Below are positions 36,193 through 45,424 of a stretch of 64,000 nt of DNA, piece by piece. The first letter of the stretch is position 1. Every line of letters starts with the position of its first letter. The position numbers were made by a program, and so were the translations under genes. The notes under the pieces were generated by a model, which ran no database searches, was not told where the DNA came from, and saw only the letters and a list, made by a program, of their open reading frames with translations. The DNA is taken from the NCBI GenBank assembly GCA_050633885.1, contig JBOEHK010000006.1:124001-188000 (forward strand), read 5' to 3'. The stretch comes from JAWSVE01 sp050633885. Its GTDB lineage: Bacteria; Pseudomonadota; Gammaproteobacteria; Pseudomonadales; Cellvibrionaceae.

Positions 36193-36488
36193 CTGAATCC
36201 ATCCAATGGAAAAACTCCGTTTATTTCCTATCCGTTTCTTTTAACTCATTCCTTTCATTCTTCCATGTAATGACTTTACTGTTAAAATCCTTTTGAGCTC
36301 CTTTTGACTCCCCTTCCTTGAAAGTGTGTCCTTTTTTCATTCTGTCGAGAAATCCTTTCGTTTTCCGTAACCTTTATTTCCAAAACATTTATTCAGCCTC
36401 ATTCAAATAATCCTTATCAAGAGACTTAGCTTTTGATTTTACTATCTGATCTAAAGCTTTCTTCATCCCTGTAGAGTCACGATTCCTA
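36142..36488 (-). ncRNA. Candidate CsrA/RsmA-sequestering small RNA (CsrB-like), flaG-fliD intergenic
   Basis: Intergenic stretch of ~347 nt without an open frame. Read on the minus strand it holds 20 GGA motifs; the other strand has about one. One site reads ACAGGGATG (36464-36472) and another sits in the loop of a 5-bp hairpin (ACATGGAAG, 36255-36273); both fit the known CsrA preference for an ACA-GGA-type site in a loop. Other GGAs lie between short complementary arms (GTTTT/AAAAC, AAAA/TTTT). A sigma-28-like promoter lies just upstream and the flaG terminator lies before that. The 3' end is a nested hairpin (GAGCCA/TGGCTC around GCCAC/GTGGC) followed by TTTATTTTTT. The alternative is a CsrA-controlled long leader of fliD. 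Confidence 0.6.
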
Positions 36489-36494
36489 TACTAT

Positions 36495-36521
36495 TCATCG
36501 GCTGAACTTTAATAAACTATA
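36495..36521 (-). promoter_or_regulatory. Sigma-28 promoter for the RNA candidate (and possibly fliD)
   Basis: On the minus strand TATAGTTT, 11 bases, then GCCGATGA, against the sigma-28 consensus TAAAGTTT-N11-GCCGATAA (one mismatch in each half). It would start transcription near 36488. No GacA-type TGTAAG...CTTACA site is seen upstream, unlike the usual CsrB/RsmZ promoters. Confidence 0.65.
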
Positions 36522-36544
36522 GATAGATATTCATAAAATTAAAA

Positions 36545-36575
36545 AAAAAGGAGCGCACTCAGTGCACTCCTTTTA
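36545..36575 (-). terminator. Terminator after flaG
   Basis: Hairpin GGAG-C-GCAC / GTGC-A-CTCC (one C-A mismatch, 3-base loop, 36550-36570), with A/T runs on both sides giving nine T on the minus strand. It lies ~85 bp beyond the flaG stop and separates fliC-flaG from the downstream RNA and fliD. Confidence 0.75.
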
Positions 36576-36657
36576 TTCCCTTCTTTATTCACCCATCTAA
36601 TAAATTAAATAAGATGAAAAATGAGCTGTCATCAATAATCCATTACCGATTTAATCA

Positions 36658-37089
36658 TTAAGCCCTAGCACTGATAAGATGGAGTGGCTCGTCAGTCCCT
36701 GCTGCCATATCTTCCTTCAATTGTCGTGCCATCTTCAAAAACTTTTCATCAGGTATTTGTCGAATAACTTCTTGGCTTTCCCTATCCACCACTGAAACAA
36801 TGGTTCGACCTAACGAATCGTCAACATTAAACTCGATATCTCGTTGAGTTGATTGAATATATTCATTCATTTCCGCAACGGCTGATTCAATTTTCTCTTG
36901 TTTCTGAGAAACAGATTCAGTGTTATGACCGGGTTTTTCTGTTGAAACGATTTTTCCCTTTTCTGATAATTGTTCAGAAACGGCAACAGACGGCAAAGAT
37001 TTGCCGCCCTGCTCTACCTTACCGGCATCAGGCTTGGATGAAACCGCACTCGTTCTCAATTGTAAATTGGAATTCGTTACTTCATTCAT
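36658..37089 (-). CDS. flaG: FlaG, filament-associated protein
   Basis: Protein of 143 residues. In Pseudomonas and Vibrio flaG follows flagellin and affects filament length; its mechanism is unclear. The conserved C-terminal half (FNVDDSLGRTIVSVVDRESQEVIRQIPDE, read in part) is typical of the family; the N-terminal half is polar and variable. It follows fliC after 90 bp that contain a 9-bp inverted repeat. Confidence 0.94.
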   Translation of the reverse strand: MNEVTNSNLQLRTSAVSSKPDAGKVEQGGKSLPSVAVSEQLSEKGKIVSTEKPGHNTESVSQKQEKIESAVAEMNEYIQSTQRDIEFNVDDSLGRTIVSVVDRESQEVIRQIPDEKFLKMARQLKEDMAAGTDEPLHLISARA

Positions 37090-37107
37090 ATCCTAACCTC
37101 TTACCTT

Positions 37108-37146
37108 GTCGTAACGCTGATAAAAAACGCTTAACAACGTTACGAC
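37108..37146 (-). repeat. Inverted repeat between fliC and flaG
   Basis: GTCGTAACG at 37108-37116 pairs with 37138-37146 across a 21-nt spacer. No T-tract follows on the minus strand, so it is more likely an mRNA-stabilising or processing structure, or a leaky attenuator, than a full terminator. It could set a higher fliC than flaG yield. Confidence 0.5.
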
Positions 37147-37179
37147 TCTGCTTTCTTTTATCCAATGTTTACTTAAACA

Positions 37180-38919
37180 TTATTGAAGTAAAGAAAGAAC
37201 TTGTTGTGGTCTAGCATTAGACTGGGCCAACATTGCTGTGGCGGCCTGTTGCAATACTTGTGCTCGACTTAACGATGCTGTTTCTGCGGCGAAGTCTGCG
37301 TCCATGATTCGTGAACGAGCTGCCGCAGTTTTCTCAGATACGTTTGACAAGTTTGAAACGGTAAAGTCTAAACGGTTGTTGATCGCACCCAAATCAGATC
37401 GAGTTGCATTCACTTCTTCGATAGCCGAATCAAGAATACCAATCGCTTTTTGTGCGCCCGCTGCTGTTGAAATGTTAATGCTGGCAACAGATCCTGAACC
37501 TTCAGAAGCATTACGCTCTTGTAATCCAGTTACACCAATGACGTTTGTTGTATTGGCAGTCTCAGCATATTTAATTGAAATTTCATCACCTGTCGTCGAG
37601 CGTAAACTCACTTGACCAGCAGTGGCAGTTGTAAATGCAACAACGCCTGATTCCGCTGAAGATTGATTGATGATTCTAATTGTTTCAGCAGCAGTTGCGG
37701 TAACACTTGCACCTGAATCAATCTGACCAATCTCAACACCATTGATAATTAAATCACCTTCGGCAAGAGTCGTTCCTGCCGTTCCGACAGTAGCGGCAGA
37801 ACCAACAATATTTCCATTGTCATCCTGCATATCAATGCCTAGTGCTAGAATTTCTGCACCAGTAATATTACCCGCTTCAATTTTTACACCGGAATTATCT
37901 GCACTTGTATCATTGAAAACCAAACCAAAGTTTGTGGTCCCTGCCGTCAAACCCGTAGCAGATAGTGTTGCAGCATTACCAGCAGCAGCAATCGAAGTGG
38001 CACCTTGAGCATTTAATACTAATCGTCCATTTTCATTTAGACTTGCTTGAATACCTGTTTCATCATTAATTTTAGCGACAAGCTGATCCATATTTTCTGT
38101 ATCAGTTAGAATATAAGTTTGTGCATTATTATTGCCATCAGTTAACGTTAAAGTCAGTTCGTTAACACCAGCTAATAAACCAGAACCATTACTTGTTCCA
38201 GTCACTTCTACTTGAGTAGAAACTTCAGCACCTTTACCTTTAAGGTCAGCATTCATACTATCAAGCGCAAGATTAACTGTCGTAATCGAAGCGGCTGGTA
38301 ACGCACTTATAGACGTGTCATTAACTAGAATATCGCCATCAGCCAGTAAAGCAGTTAATGAACCGAGACCAGCAGCCGTTGCTTCACCAACAATATCACC
38401 TGCACTACCACCCAACTGACTTGTGTTAAAACTGCCTACTTGCACAGTCATTGTTTGATTAGCTTGTGAACCAACTTGTAGCGTAGTTTCACCAATACTG
38501 CCATCGAGTAACGCTTGACCGTTAAAAGTGGTTGTATCTGCAATTCGATCGAGCTCTTCTTTAAGTTGAACCACTTCTGCATTAAGAGTTGATCTATCAC
38601 TATCAGAATAAATTCCGTTAGCCGATTGTATTGATAGTTCACGCATACGTTGCAAGATGTTGGTTGCTTCTTGCATTGCGCCTTCTGCGGTTTGAATTAA
38701 AGACACACCATCATTCGCATTTCGAACCGCTTGGTCCAAGCCACGAATTTGTGATGTCATGCGGTTTGCAATTGCTAAACCGGCCGCATCGTCTTTTGCT
38801 GAGTTAATTCGGTTACCCGAAGATAAACGCTCGGTCGCACGATCAAGCGCATTGCCAGAATTCATCAACTGACGTTGAGAATTAAGTGATGCTACGTTGG
38901 TATTAATGACTAAAGCCAT
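37180..38919 (-). CDS. fliC: FliC, flagellin
   Basis: Filament subunit of 579 residues. The N-terminal D0/D1 region (MALVINTNVASLNSQRQL, read in part) and the C-terminal region (SLSRAQVLQQAATAMLAQSN) are typical; residues ~175-480 are the variable, surface-exposed D2/D3 part, rich in Ala, Gly and Thr. It is the only flagellin gene in the window. Good ribosome site (TAGGAGA) and its own sigma-28 promoter; the ~85-nt leader holds a small hairpin (GTTCAT/ATGAAC, 38945-38961) and three GGA motifs, one of them the ribosome site. Confidence 0.97.
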   Translation of the reverse strand: MALVINTNVASLNSQRQLMNSGNALDRATERLSSGNRINSAKDDAAGLAIANRMTSQIRGLDQAVRNANDGVSLIQTAEGAMQEATNILQRMRELSIQSANGIYSDSDRSTLNAEVVQLKEELDRIADTTTFNGQALLDGSIGETTLQVGSQANQTMTVQVGSFNTSQLGGSAGDIVGEATAAGLGSLTALLADGDILVNDTSISALPAASITTVNLALDSMNADLKGKGAEVSTQVEVTGTSNGSGLLAGVNELTLTLTDGNNNAQTYILTDTENMDQLVAKINDETGIQASLNENGRLVLNAQGATSIAAAGNAATLSATGLTAGTTNFGLVFNDTSADNSGVKIEAGNITGAEILALGIDMQDDNGNIVGSAATVGTAGTTLAEGDLIINGVEIGQIDSGASVTATAAETIRIINQSSAESGVVAFTTATAGQVSLRSTTGDEISIKYAETANTTNVIGVTGLQERNASEGSGSVASINISTAAGAQKAIGILDSAIEEVNATRSDLGAINNRLDFTVSNLSNVSEKTAAARSRIMDADFAAETASLSRAQVLQQAATAMLAQSNARPQQVLSLLQ

Positions 38920-39012
38920 GAGACTTCTCCTACGATTTAAACCTGTTCATGAAATATGAACGACTATCCGTCCCTTAATAGGCCAACTGGCTATAGTGGA
39001 CTTCTATAAAGG

Positions 39013-39039
39013 TTATCGACAAAAAGTAAGAGAGCTTGA
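39013..39039 (-). promoter_or_regulatory. Sigma-28 promoter for fliC
   Basis: Minus-strand TCAA, 15 bases, GTCGATAA, matching the TAAA-N15-GCCGATAA pattern with one change in each element. The predicted start is ~85 bp before the fliC ATG. Confidence 0.7.
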
Positions 39040-39217
39040 ATTTTTTTTATAATTTATTGATAACTATTTATTACTAGAAATAACATGATTAACACATTCA
39101 GTCTAAGCCTATTGTTAATATAATAAGCGAGCCATCAAATAGATCTTTAGGATATGAAAACTTGGGTAAAACTCTTTACTAAAACGAAAGCTAGTTGCGC
39201 TATTAAAGAAAGTGACG

Positions 39218-39544
39218 TTATTGTTGTTGATAAGCCTGATGGGCCTTATTTCTATGTGTTTCAGCTAATAAACTATTTTGAATCTCTTTTTGTTTCGCAA
39301 TGACAATAGATTTAATGTCATCATTTAATCGCTGAATCGTTGACAAATCATTTTTATCCTCATTCGTCAATTTCATGACATCAACATTTGAGAATGACTT
39401 ATTAATTAGCATGTCTCTTTCATATAATTTTTTTTCAAAATCTCCCCATTCATCATGACGAGCCATTTCAATGAGATCTTTACAGCGTTTTATAATCACA
39501 TTTCCATTTTTTATCGAAGTTTCCATTATCATTTTCAAAGCCAT
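39218..39544 (-). CDS. Second FliT-like protein downstream of flgL
   Basis: Small helical, charged protein of 108 residues starting 8 bp after the flgL stop. The stretch CKDLIEMARHDEWGDFEKKLYERDMLI resembles the FliT opening pattern (helix, acidic-aromatic turn, ERD-L). A role as an export chaperone is inferred from this and from position at the end of the flgF-to-flgL run; which substrate it serves (FlgL, FlgK, FliC or FliD) is unknown. The ribosome site is weak, and Met5 or Met7 are alternative starts. Confidence 0.65.
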   Translation of the reverse strand: MALKMIMETSIKNGNVIIKRCKDLIEMARHDEWGDFEKKLYERDMLINKSFSNVDVMKLTNEDKNDLSTIQRLNDDIKSIVIAKQKEIQNSLLAETHRNKAHQAYQQQ

Positions 39545-39551
39545 ATTTTAT

Positions 39552-41153
39552 TTAAAGAAGATTAAATAAGCTTAGACCACTCACTCTGACAAAGCTCTGT
39601 TGAGTGGCTTGTAGTATAAACGTTTCAAGAGACAGACGAGTTGCGGCTTCAGAGTAATCTAAGTCTTCCATATCAGAGAGCACTTCTCGATTCAAAAGGT
39701 CCGCATCAAAATGCATATTCCGCGTGCTTTCAATTGTATTTAATCGTGCGCCCAACTCACTCTCTGTTGCATTTATCACAAGTTCGGATTCGGCAAGGCT
39801 ACCCAAAGTGGCACTCACCATTGCAGCAAATGTCTTTTTTGATTCCGGTGTATCTTCAACAGCACTCAAAGCCTGACTAAAGCGAGATAGTGTAGTTAAC
39901 AACCCTTGTGATTTTGTTGATTCAATAATCACCGTATCGCCTGGAGATGCTTGAATACCATTACTTGAAAGAGTTCCGCTATTGATACCTAGCGCGGCTA
40001 ATATATTTCCCCCGCTGGCATTAGTGGGATCTATTTCTACATTTAATCCGTTAGCCACTTCAAACTGCGGCGGCGTTGTACCTGTATTCACCGTCACGCC
40101 CAAATTTGCCAATCTTGACGCATTTGTACCAGTAGTCAATTCAGTCACGACATCCGCATCATTCGTGACATTACTGCCAATCGTTAACGTTTCCGTGACA
40201 CCGCCGACGCGTATCGACAATGTTTCACCTGTTTCATCGCCAGCAAAGTTTTGTGCTATATCAGAACCCCATTGTACCGTGCCTGCTACTGCTGCTTCCC
40301 CCGGATAAGGCGTCCCAGAAATATGAAATGAAACACCATTCACTTCGATGTCATTACCCGGTTGATACACTTGATTTTGTACAATGACTTTTCCTGTTGA
40401 GCGCTCACTAATTGAATAATTATTAGCGGCTGGAGAAACATTAGAGAGCGCATTGAAGCTAACCACTAAATCTTCTGGGTAGAACTGATCAAAAACTTCT
40501 TGATCTGCCACTTGTCCAGTCGAAACAATAATCGGTGGCGATGACTTATTCGTTTCACTCACGTACGCGTGAATTGTGTTGGTTGGCGAAGGAATATCTT
40601 GAAATATTTTTCTTCCCGAATCACTGACTTTCACTTTTGCACTATCAGATATTTTAATGGATAGATTACCTTCATCACCATGATACGAAAACCCACCGTT
40701 ACCATTTGATTCAAAAGGTTTTGTCTCACCTTGGTAGCCTGCAAAAATATACTCACCTGCCGAATTGCGTGTATTCGCCAAATTAAGTAACTCATCAACT
40801 CGCGCATCCACTTCAGCTTTAATGGCTTTATAATCACTTTCAGAAAGTACCGCTGTGTTACCGGCTTGGACTGCAAGCTCTCTCATGCGTTGCAATAGGC
40901 TATTCACTGACTCTAGCGCTACACCTTCGAGCTCTAAGGTATTTTCGGCTATATCAATATTTGTTTGGTATTGTTCACCGCGTGCGATTGTATCGCGTAA
41001 TTGTAAGATGACTGTTGCTGCGACAGGATCATCTGAAGGATTGATGACACGTTTACCCGTTGCAATTTGCTGTTCTGTTTTTACAATCGCTTTTTGTGCA
41101 TCTGCCATGCCTTTGTTAGCGATATTATAAATTTGCTGCGTTGATATTCGCAT
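39552..41153 (-). CDS. flgL: FlgL, hook-filament junction protein
   Basis: Second junction protein (HAP3) of 533 residues. The N-terminus (MRISTQQIYNIANKGMADAQ) and C-terminal stretch (ATRLSLETFILQATQQSFVRV) are flagellin-like and typical. The centre is expanded (relatives ~300-420), with Thr/Asn/Gly-rich sequence. It follows flgK after 175 bp, in which I see no recognised promoter. Confidence 0.95.
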   Translation of the reverse strand: MRISTQQIYNIANKGMADAQKAIVKTEQQIATGKRVINPSDDPVAATVILQLRDTIARGEQYQTNIDIAENTLELEGVALESVNSLLQRMRELAVQAGNTAVLSESDYKAIKAEVDARVDELLNLANTRNSAGEYIFAGYQGETKPFESNGNGGFSYHGDEGNLSIKISDSAKVKVSDSGRKIFQDIPSPTNTIHAYVSETNKSSPPIIVSTGQVADQEVFDQFYPEDLVVSFNALSNVSPAANNYSISERSTGKVIVQNQVYQPGNDIEVNGVSFHISGTPYPGEAAVAGTVQWGSDIAQNFAGDETGETLSIRVGGVTETLTIGSNVTNDADVVTELTTGTNASRLANLGVTVNTGTTPPQFEVANGLNVEIDPTNASGGNILAALGINSGTLSSNGIQASPGDTVIIESTKSQGLLTTLSRFSQALSAVEDTPESKKTFAAMVSATLGSLAESELVINATESELGARLNTIESTRNMHFDADLLNREVLSDMEDLDYSEAATRLSLETFILQATQQSFVRVSGLSLFNLL

Positions 41154-41328
41154 AATAAGTTCCTGTACTGTTCATACAACGGCTATTCAAATACTGTTAA
41201 CTTAATTCTTAAACTTTAACCTATTCTATTAACTTTAGTTTCAATCTATGTTTATGCAGTGAACAATTTTTGATACTACGTTTTAATTCTGTGACTTCAT
41301 TTAGTGATTAATTTATATTACATTTAGC

Positions 41329-44061
41329 TTATATTGCATTTAATAAGGTATCAAAAAGATCACGTGACACAGAGATCACTCGAGCGTTAGCGTTATATAC
41401 TTGCTCAAATTTAACAAGGTTGGCCGCCTCTTCATCAAGATTAACACCAGACATGCTGTCTCTTGATGCTTGTGTTTCTTGCAGCAATGCCAAGCTAGCT
41501 TCGGTATTGATTTTTGACAAACTACTTTCTGATCCAACTTTTTCTACAAGGTGTGTATAACTGCCCGATAACGTGAGCGTGTCATTAGCCACTACTTTTT
41601 TTGTTTCTATATCAACAAATCGCAATGCATTTCGATTATCAGAAGTTGCATTGCTATTAAATTCAATACTAAATGTATCGTTAGTCGCAGGTTCACCTTT
41701 TATCGATACTTGATAACCAAAGAAAACATCTTGTGCAAAATTTTCTGCCGTACTATCACCAAATAATTGGCTATTTGACGGCGACGTTTCCATTTCCACA
41801 TCCGCTGCTAATGTTATGTCTATCACTCCACCGACTGTAACTAACGATTCAACTCCTGCACCTGCTGCAGTTAATCGCACATCACTATTCACACCATCAT
41901 TGACCGATATCGTGTCGCCACTGACGCCCTCAAAACGGATGTCGGCATCAACACCACTTGAAGACTGCAATCTCAATTCGGGATTTCCAGTTTGAAGATT
42001 CGTCGCACTGACCGCAAAAAAACCTTGCGATTGAAGTATTGAGTTTGCATTAATTTGGTTCGCGAGATAGTCATTAAATGCCGACTCATCAACATTAGGA
42101 TCAGGTACATCGGAGGCAATCGCTCCTAAATCGTAACCAATTAATGCCTGACCATTCACGGTAATTTGCGCAGGAGAATTAAAACTAGCAATATTGACAT
42201 CAGTAATCACAGCATCAGTAAACGCATTCGCTTGAACACCTGGCACACTTGATAACAGCGCTGCCGTTTCAGCGGCACTGGCATTAAAACTGGTCGTAAC
42301 CGGTTGTGACGTAGTCATACCTGTCTGAGGGTGTATTGTGGTAAATGTATAGAGTTCAGCAGGATATTGGTTATTAGCCGCATTACCGCCAACGGGTTGC
42401 GAGGTAACACTATCGCTGGGCAAACCAAGGCTTTGGCCATTTCCAGAAATTTGTGTTGCGCCTTGATCATTCGAAAAAATAAAATTATCTGTACCAGGAA
42501 TAAATGATTGATTCCTTATCGGCGGATTTAAATCCTGAGGATTCAAGGGATTAGAGTTATCCAAAACATCATAAGTCGTTGGCGAAGTAAAACGTACCAC
42601 AACAGGAGGATTTAATTCACCCGCCGTTGAAAATGTTGGTAAAACATTACCATCGATATCAGTAAGATTTAACATTTCTCCCGCACTGACTACGCCCTGC
42701 CCAATATTTCCTTGACCGGTAATTGTCCGTAACGGACTGGCATAAGCTATATCTTCTGGTCGTTCTATCAGAGTTTTAAAATCAGACGCGCCAGTTCTTG
42801 TCGGCTGTATAGTGAATTCATCTCCGCCCTGAAATGATCCTCTTTCTAAATGAACAGTCACACCTTCAAATTGTATGCTATCGGGAAATGCTCCCGATAG
42901 AATGCCTTGAGTAACTTCTGAACCATCTGATTCTCGCGTTACAATATAATTTTGGGTATTGGGGAGAATCCTTAAAGAATAATCATCCAGAGTTAATTGT
43001 GATGGATCAGAAATTTCCACAGATACAATTCGGTCATTGGGCAATGCGTTATCAACATCGCCAAAAGCCCTTCTCATCATCAGATCTGGATCATTAATAT
43101 CGAAAAAAAATTGGCCACCGTAATCGCCTTCTAGATCCAAACCTTGTTCTTGCACTTTATTAAATTCATCGGAAAGCACAATCGCCATTCGTCCTAATTC
43201 ATTCACTGTTGGTGCTAATACTTCGTCTCGAAAGCGAAGCAACCCACCAATTTCACCGCCATTAATCGCATCCGTTATTTCAAATGCACTTTTTTTATTT
43301 TCAAAAAAAAGTTGGCCTTGATTATCTACTGTTAGTTTGCTGACGGCTTCACTCACAACTAACGGCTGCCCATTGCCAATCATAATGTTCACGTTGCCTT
43401 GATCTTGCTCGATCACTTGAATAGAAATAAGCTCTGATAACTGCCGTAATTGTTCATCCCGCTTATCCAGTAGATCATTAGGTGGTACACCGCGAGCAAG
43501 ACCCATTTGTTGTTGGATCGATTTATTTAAACCGGCAATACTATTAGCGAGTGAATTCACTTCAGACACAAGCACACGCATGTCAGAAACAGTACCAGCT
43601 TCTAAATTTTCTAAACGATCATGTAAAAGATTAAAGCGTGATTCCAAGCCACTGGCTTCACTAATAATTAAGCGTCGAGCTGGACTCGACGCTGGTTCGT
43701 CAGCGCCAATTTGTAGCGCTGCAAAAAAGCTCTGTAAATTTCCTGAGAGACCTGTCCCTGCATCCGCCACGAGGTTGTCGATATTACTGATATTATTATC
43801 GAATTTTTGTAGCTCATAATAACTGGTGGTATCAGATCGCATTTGCGATGTCATAAATTCACTAACGACTCTCTCAATACCTTGTAGCGTCACTCCTGTC
43901 CCCATAAAACCAATACCAATCGATTCTGGAGGACGAGTGCCAAATTCTACTTGTTGACGCGAATACCCTTGAGTGTTGGCATTTGAAATATTATGCCCCG
44001 CTGTTCGAAGCGCTAGTTGGCTCGCTTGCAATCCGGAAATGGCATTCGATAAAATTCCCAT
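41329..44061 (-). CDS. flgK: FlgK, hook-filament junction protein
   Basis: First junction protein (HAP1). The conserved N-terminus (LSNAISGLQASQLALRTAGH, then NISNANTQGYSRQQVE) and C-terminus (SGVNLDEEAANLVKFEQVYN) are present. At 910 residues it is well above the usual 550-680; the excess lies in the central ~350-800 region of beta-rich, Asn/Ser/Thr-rich sequence. It follows flgJ after 4 bp. Confidence 0.95.
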   Translation of the reverse strand: MGILSNAISGLQASQLALRTAGHNISNANTQGYSRQQVEFGTRPPESIGIGFMGTGVTLQGIERVVSEFMTSQMRSDTTSYYELQKFDNNISNIDNLVADAGTGLSGNLQSFFAALQIGADEPASSPARRLIISEASGLESRFNLLHDRLENLEAGTVSDMRVLVSEVNSLANSIAGLNKSIQQQMGLARGVPPNDLLDKRDEQLRQLSELISIQVIEQDQGNVNIMIGNGQPLVVSEAVSKLTVDNQGQLFFENKKSAFEITDAINGGEIGGLLRFRDEVLAPTVNELGRMAIVLSDEFNKVQEQGLDLEGDYGGQFFFDINDPDLMMRRAFGDVDNALPNDRIVSVEISDPSQLTLDDYSLRILPNTQNYIVTRESDGSEVTQGILSGAFPDSIQFEGVTVHLERGSFQGGDEFTIQPTRTGASDFKTLIERPEDIAYASPLRTITGQGNIGQGVVSAGEMLNLTDIDGNVLPTFSTAGELNPPVVVRFTSPTTYDVLDNSNPLNPQDLNPPIRNQSFIPGTDNFIFSNDQGATQISGNGQSLGLPSDSVTSQPVGGNAANNQYPAELYTFTTIHPQTGMTTSQPVTTSFNASAAETAALLSSVPGVQANAFTDAVITDVNIASFNSPAQITVNGQALIGYDLGAIASDVPDPNVDESAFNDYLANQINANSILQSQGFFAVSATNLQTGNPELRLQSSSGVDADIRFEGVSGDTISVNDGVNSDVRLTAAGAGVESLVTVGGVIDITLAADVEMETSPSNSQLFGDSTAENFAQDVFFGYQVSIKGEPATNDTFSIEFNSNATSDNRNALRFVDIETKKVVANDTLTLSGSYTHLVEKVGSESSLSKINTEASLALLQETQASRDSMSGVNLDEEAANLVKFEQVYNANARVISVSRDLFDTLLNAI

Positions 44062-44065
44062 AATG

Positions 44066-45259
44066 TTATCCTTCAGGACTCACGTCAGAATTAAGCGGTT
44101 GTTTTTCTCTATCGAGAGAAGCGACAGACTGCACTGTTTCACCATTAAAAATACTCATAATTTTTTTCGCATAATGAGGATCTGTTGCATAACCAGACGC
44201 TTGTAACGATTGAATATAATCTTGTGGATTCGATGTGTTTAATGCCTCTTGATAACGAGGCTGATTTTCTATAAATGAAACATAGTCATTAAAACTATCG
44301 ATCAATGAATGATAATGCCTAAAATTGGCGGCTTCTTTTTTTGCAATGCCGTCACGATATTCAACTGTCGTTACTGAAACACGATCACCATTCCAACGGT
44401 GATCTGCTTTGATATTAAAGAGGTTATGGCTTGATTTGCCCTGTTGATCGCTGATGATATGTTTTCCCCAACCCGTTTCCAGTGCCGCTTGGGCCACAAT
44501 AACTTTCGGGTCTACGCCAAGTTTTTCGGATGCTTTTTTGGCATAGGGATAAATGGATTCAACAAATTTTTCAGGCGTCTTAAAATAATCATCAAATGCG
44601 GGTAGTGAGCCAGATGCCTTTGTGTGGATACGAGTATCAATCGCCTCTGTATTATGTGGTGCACTCTCTCGTTGCCGGTTAGCCGTTAGCATGCGTGGCT
44701 CTGATTCTAAAGAAAAGGAGGCCCCCGCTTTATTCAAATATGTCGTTAATTCTTTCATGGGCAAAGCAGAATTTATCGGTAAGCCTTCTACCCCTTTTGT
44801 TTTTTCGATGGAATGACTGTTATCGTTAGCCTTATTCTGACCAGCGGATTCAACATTGTCATATTGTCGGTGCATTTGACGATAAAAGGCATCGGCCAGC
44901 CCGATTCCGCCCTGATTAGATAAATTCAATGCTAATTGATTATCAAAGCTTTCACGGTGAAATTTCATTTCGCTACTATTAAACAAACCACCCTCTTCAA
45001 ACACTGCGTTTGATTCACGCATCGTTTTCAACATAAGATTAATAAAAATCGATTCAAACTGCTTCGATAGCTCCTTTAGAGCTGTGCTTTTATCTGTATC
45101 GGCCATCCGATTGATTTTCTTTAATGACGTTAAATCGGTATACGCATCCTGCCCTATTGAAAGCGGAGAATGTTGTGAATAAGTTTTTAAAGAATCTAAA
45201 GAAGAATTCGACGGGGTTTGAGTAGAAGATATCGGTACAGATGAGGATGAATTAATCAT
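44066..45259 (-). CDS. flgJ: FlgJ, rod scaffold and peptidoglycan hydrolase
   Basis: Bifunctional protein of 397 residues. The N-terminal rod-binding domain (~58-130, LSKQFESIFINLMLKTMRES) caps the growing rod. The C-terminal glucosaminidase domain (~230-380, KKASEKLGVDPKVIVAQAAL, then ETGWGK and HNLFNIKA) opens the peptidoglycan, with the catalytic Glu in ALETGWG. A ~90-residue polar linker joins them. It is the two-domain form typical of beta- and gammaproteobacteria. Confidence 0.95.
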   Translation of the reverse strand: MINSSSSVPISSTQTPSNSSLDSLKTYSQHSPLSIGQDAYTDLTSLKKINRMADTDKSTALKELSKQFESIFINLMLKTMRESNAVFEEGGLFNSSEMKFHRESFDNQLALNLSNQGGIGLADAFYRQMHRQYDNVESAGQNKANDNSHSIEKTKGVEGLPINSALPMKELTTYLNKAGASFSLESEPRMLTANRQRESAPHNTEAIDTRIHTKASGSLPAFDDYFKTPEKFVESIYPYAKKASEKLGVDPKVIVAQAALETGWGKHIISDQQGKSSHNLFNIKADHRWNGDRVSVTTVEYRDGIAKKEAANFRHYHSLIDSFNDYVSFIENQPRYQEALNTSNPQDYIQSLQASGYATDPHYAKKIMSIFNGETVQSVASLDREKQPLNSDVSPEG

Positions 45260-45424
45260 ATATAATTTTTATGTGGCTACCTCTCATAAAAAACGAAGTA
45301 ATTCGTGTTTGTGGACGCTTAAACTTTTACATAGTGGTACTTTTATATACTGATTCTTTTAAATACCAATATTCTTTTAATCATGCAGAGTTAAAAAAGA
45401 TAAATTTTAATAATGCTTCTAGAG

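Noticed and set aside
36079..36540. c-di-GMP (GEMM) riboswitch in front of fliD
   Set aside because: The conserved GEMM core and tetraloop receptor were looked for and not found; the region is instead dominated by GGA motifs.
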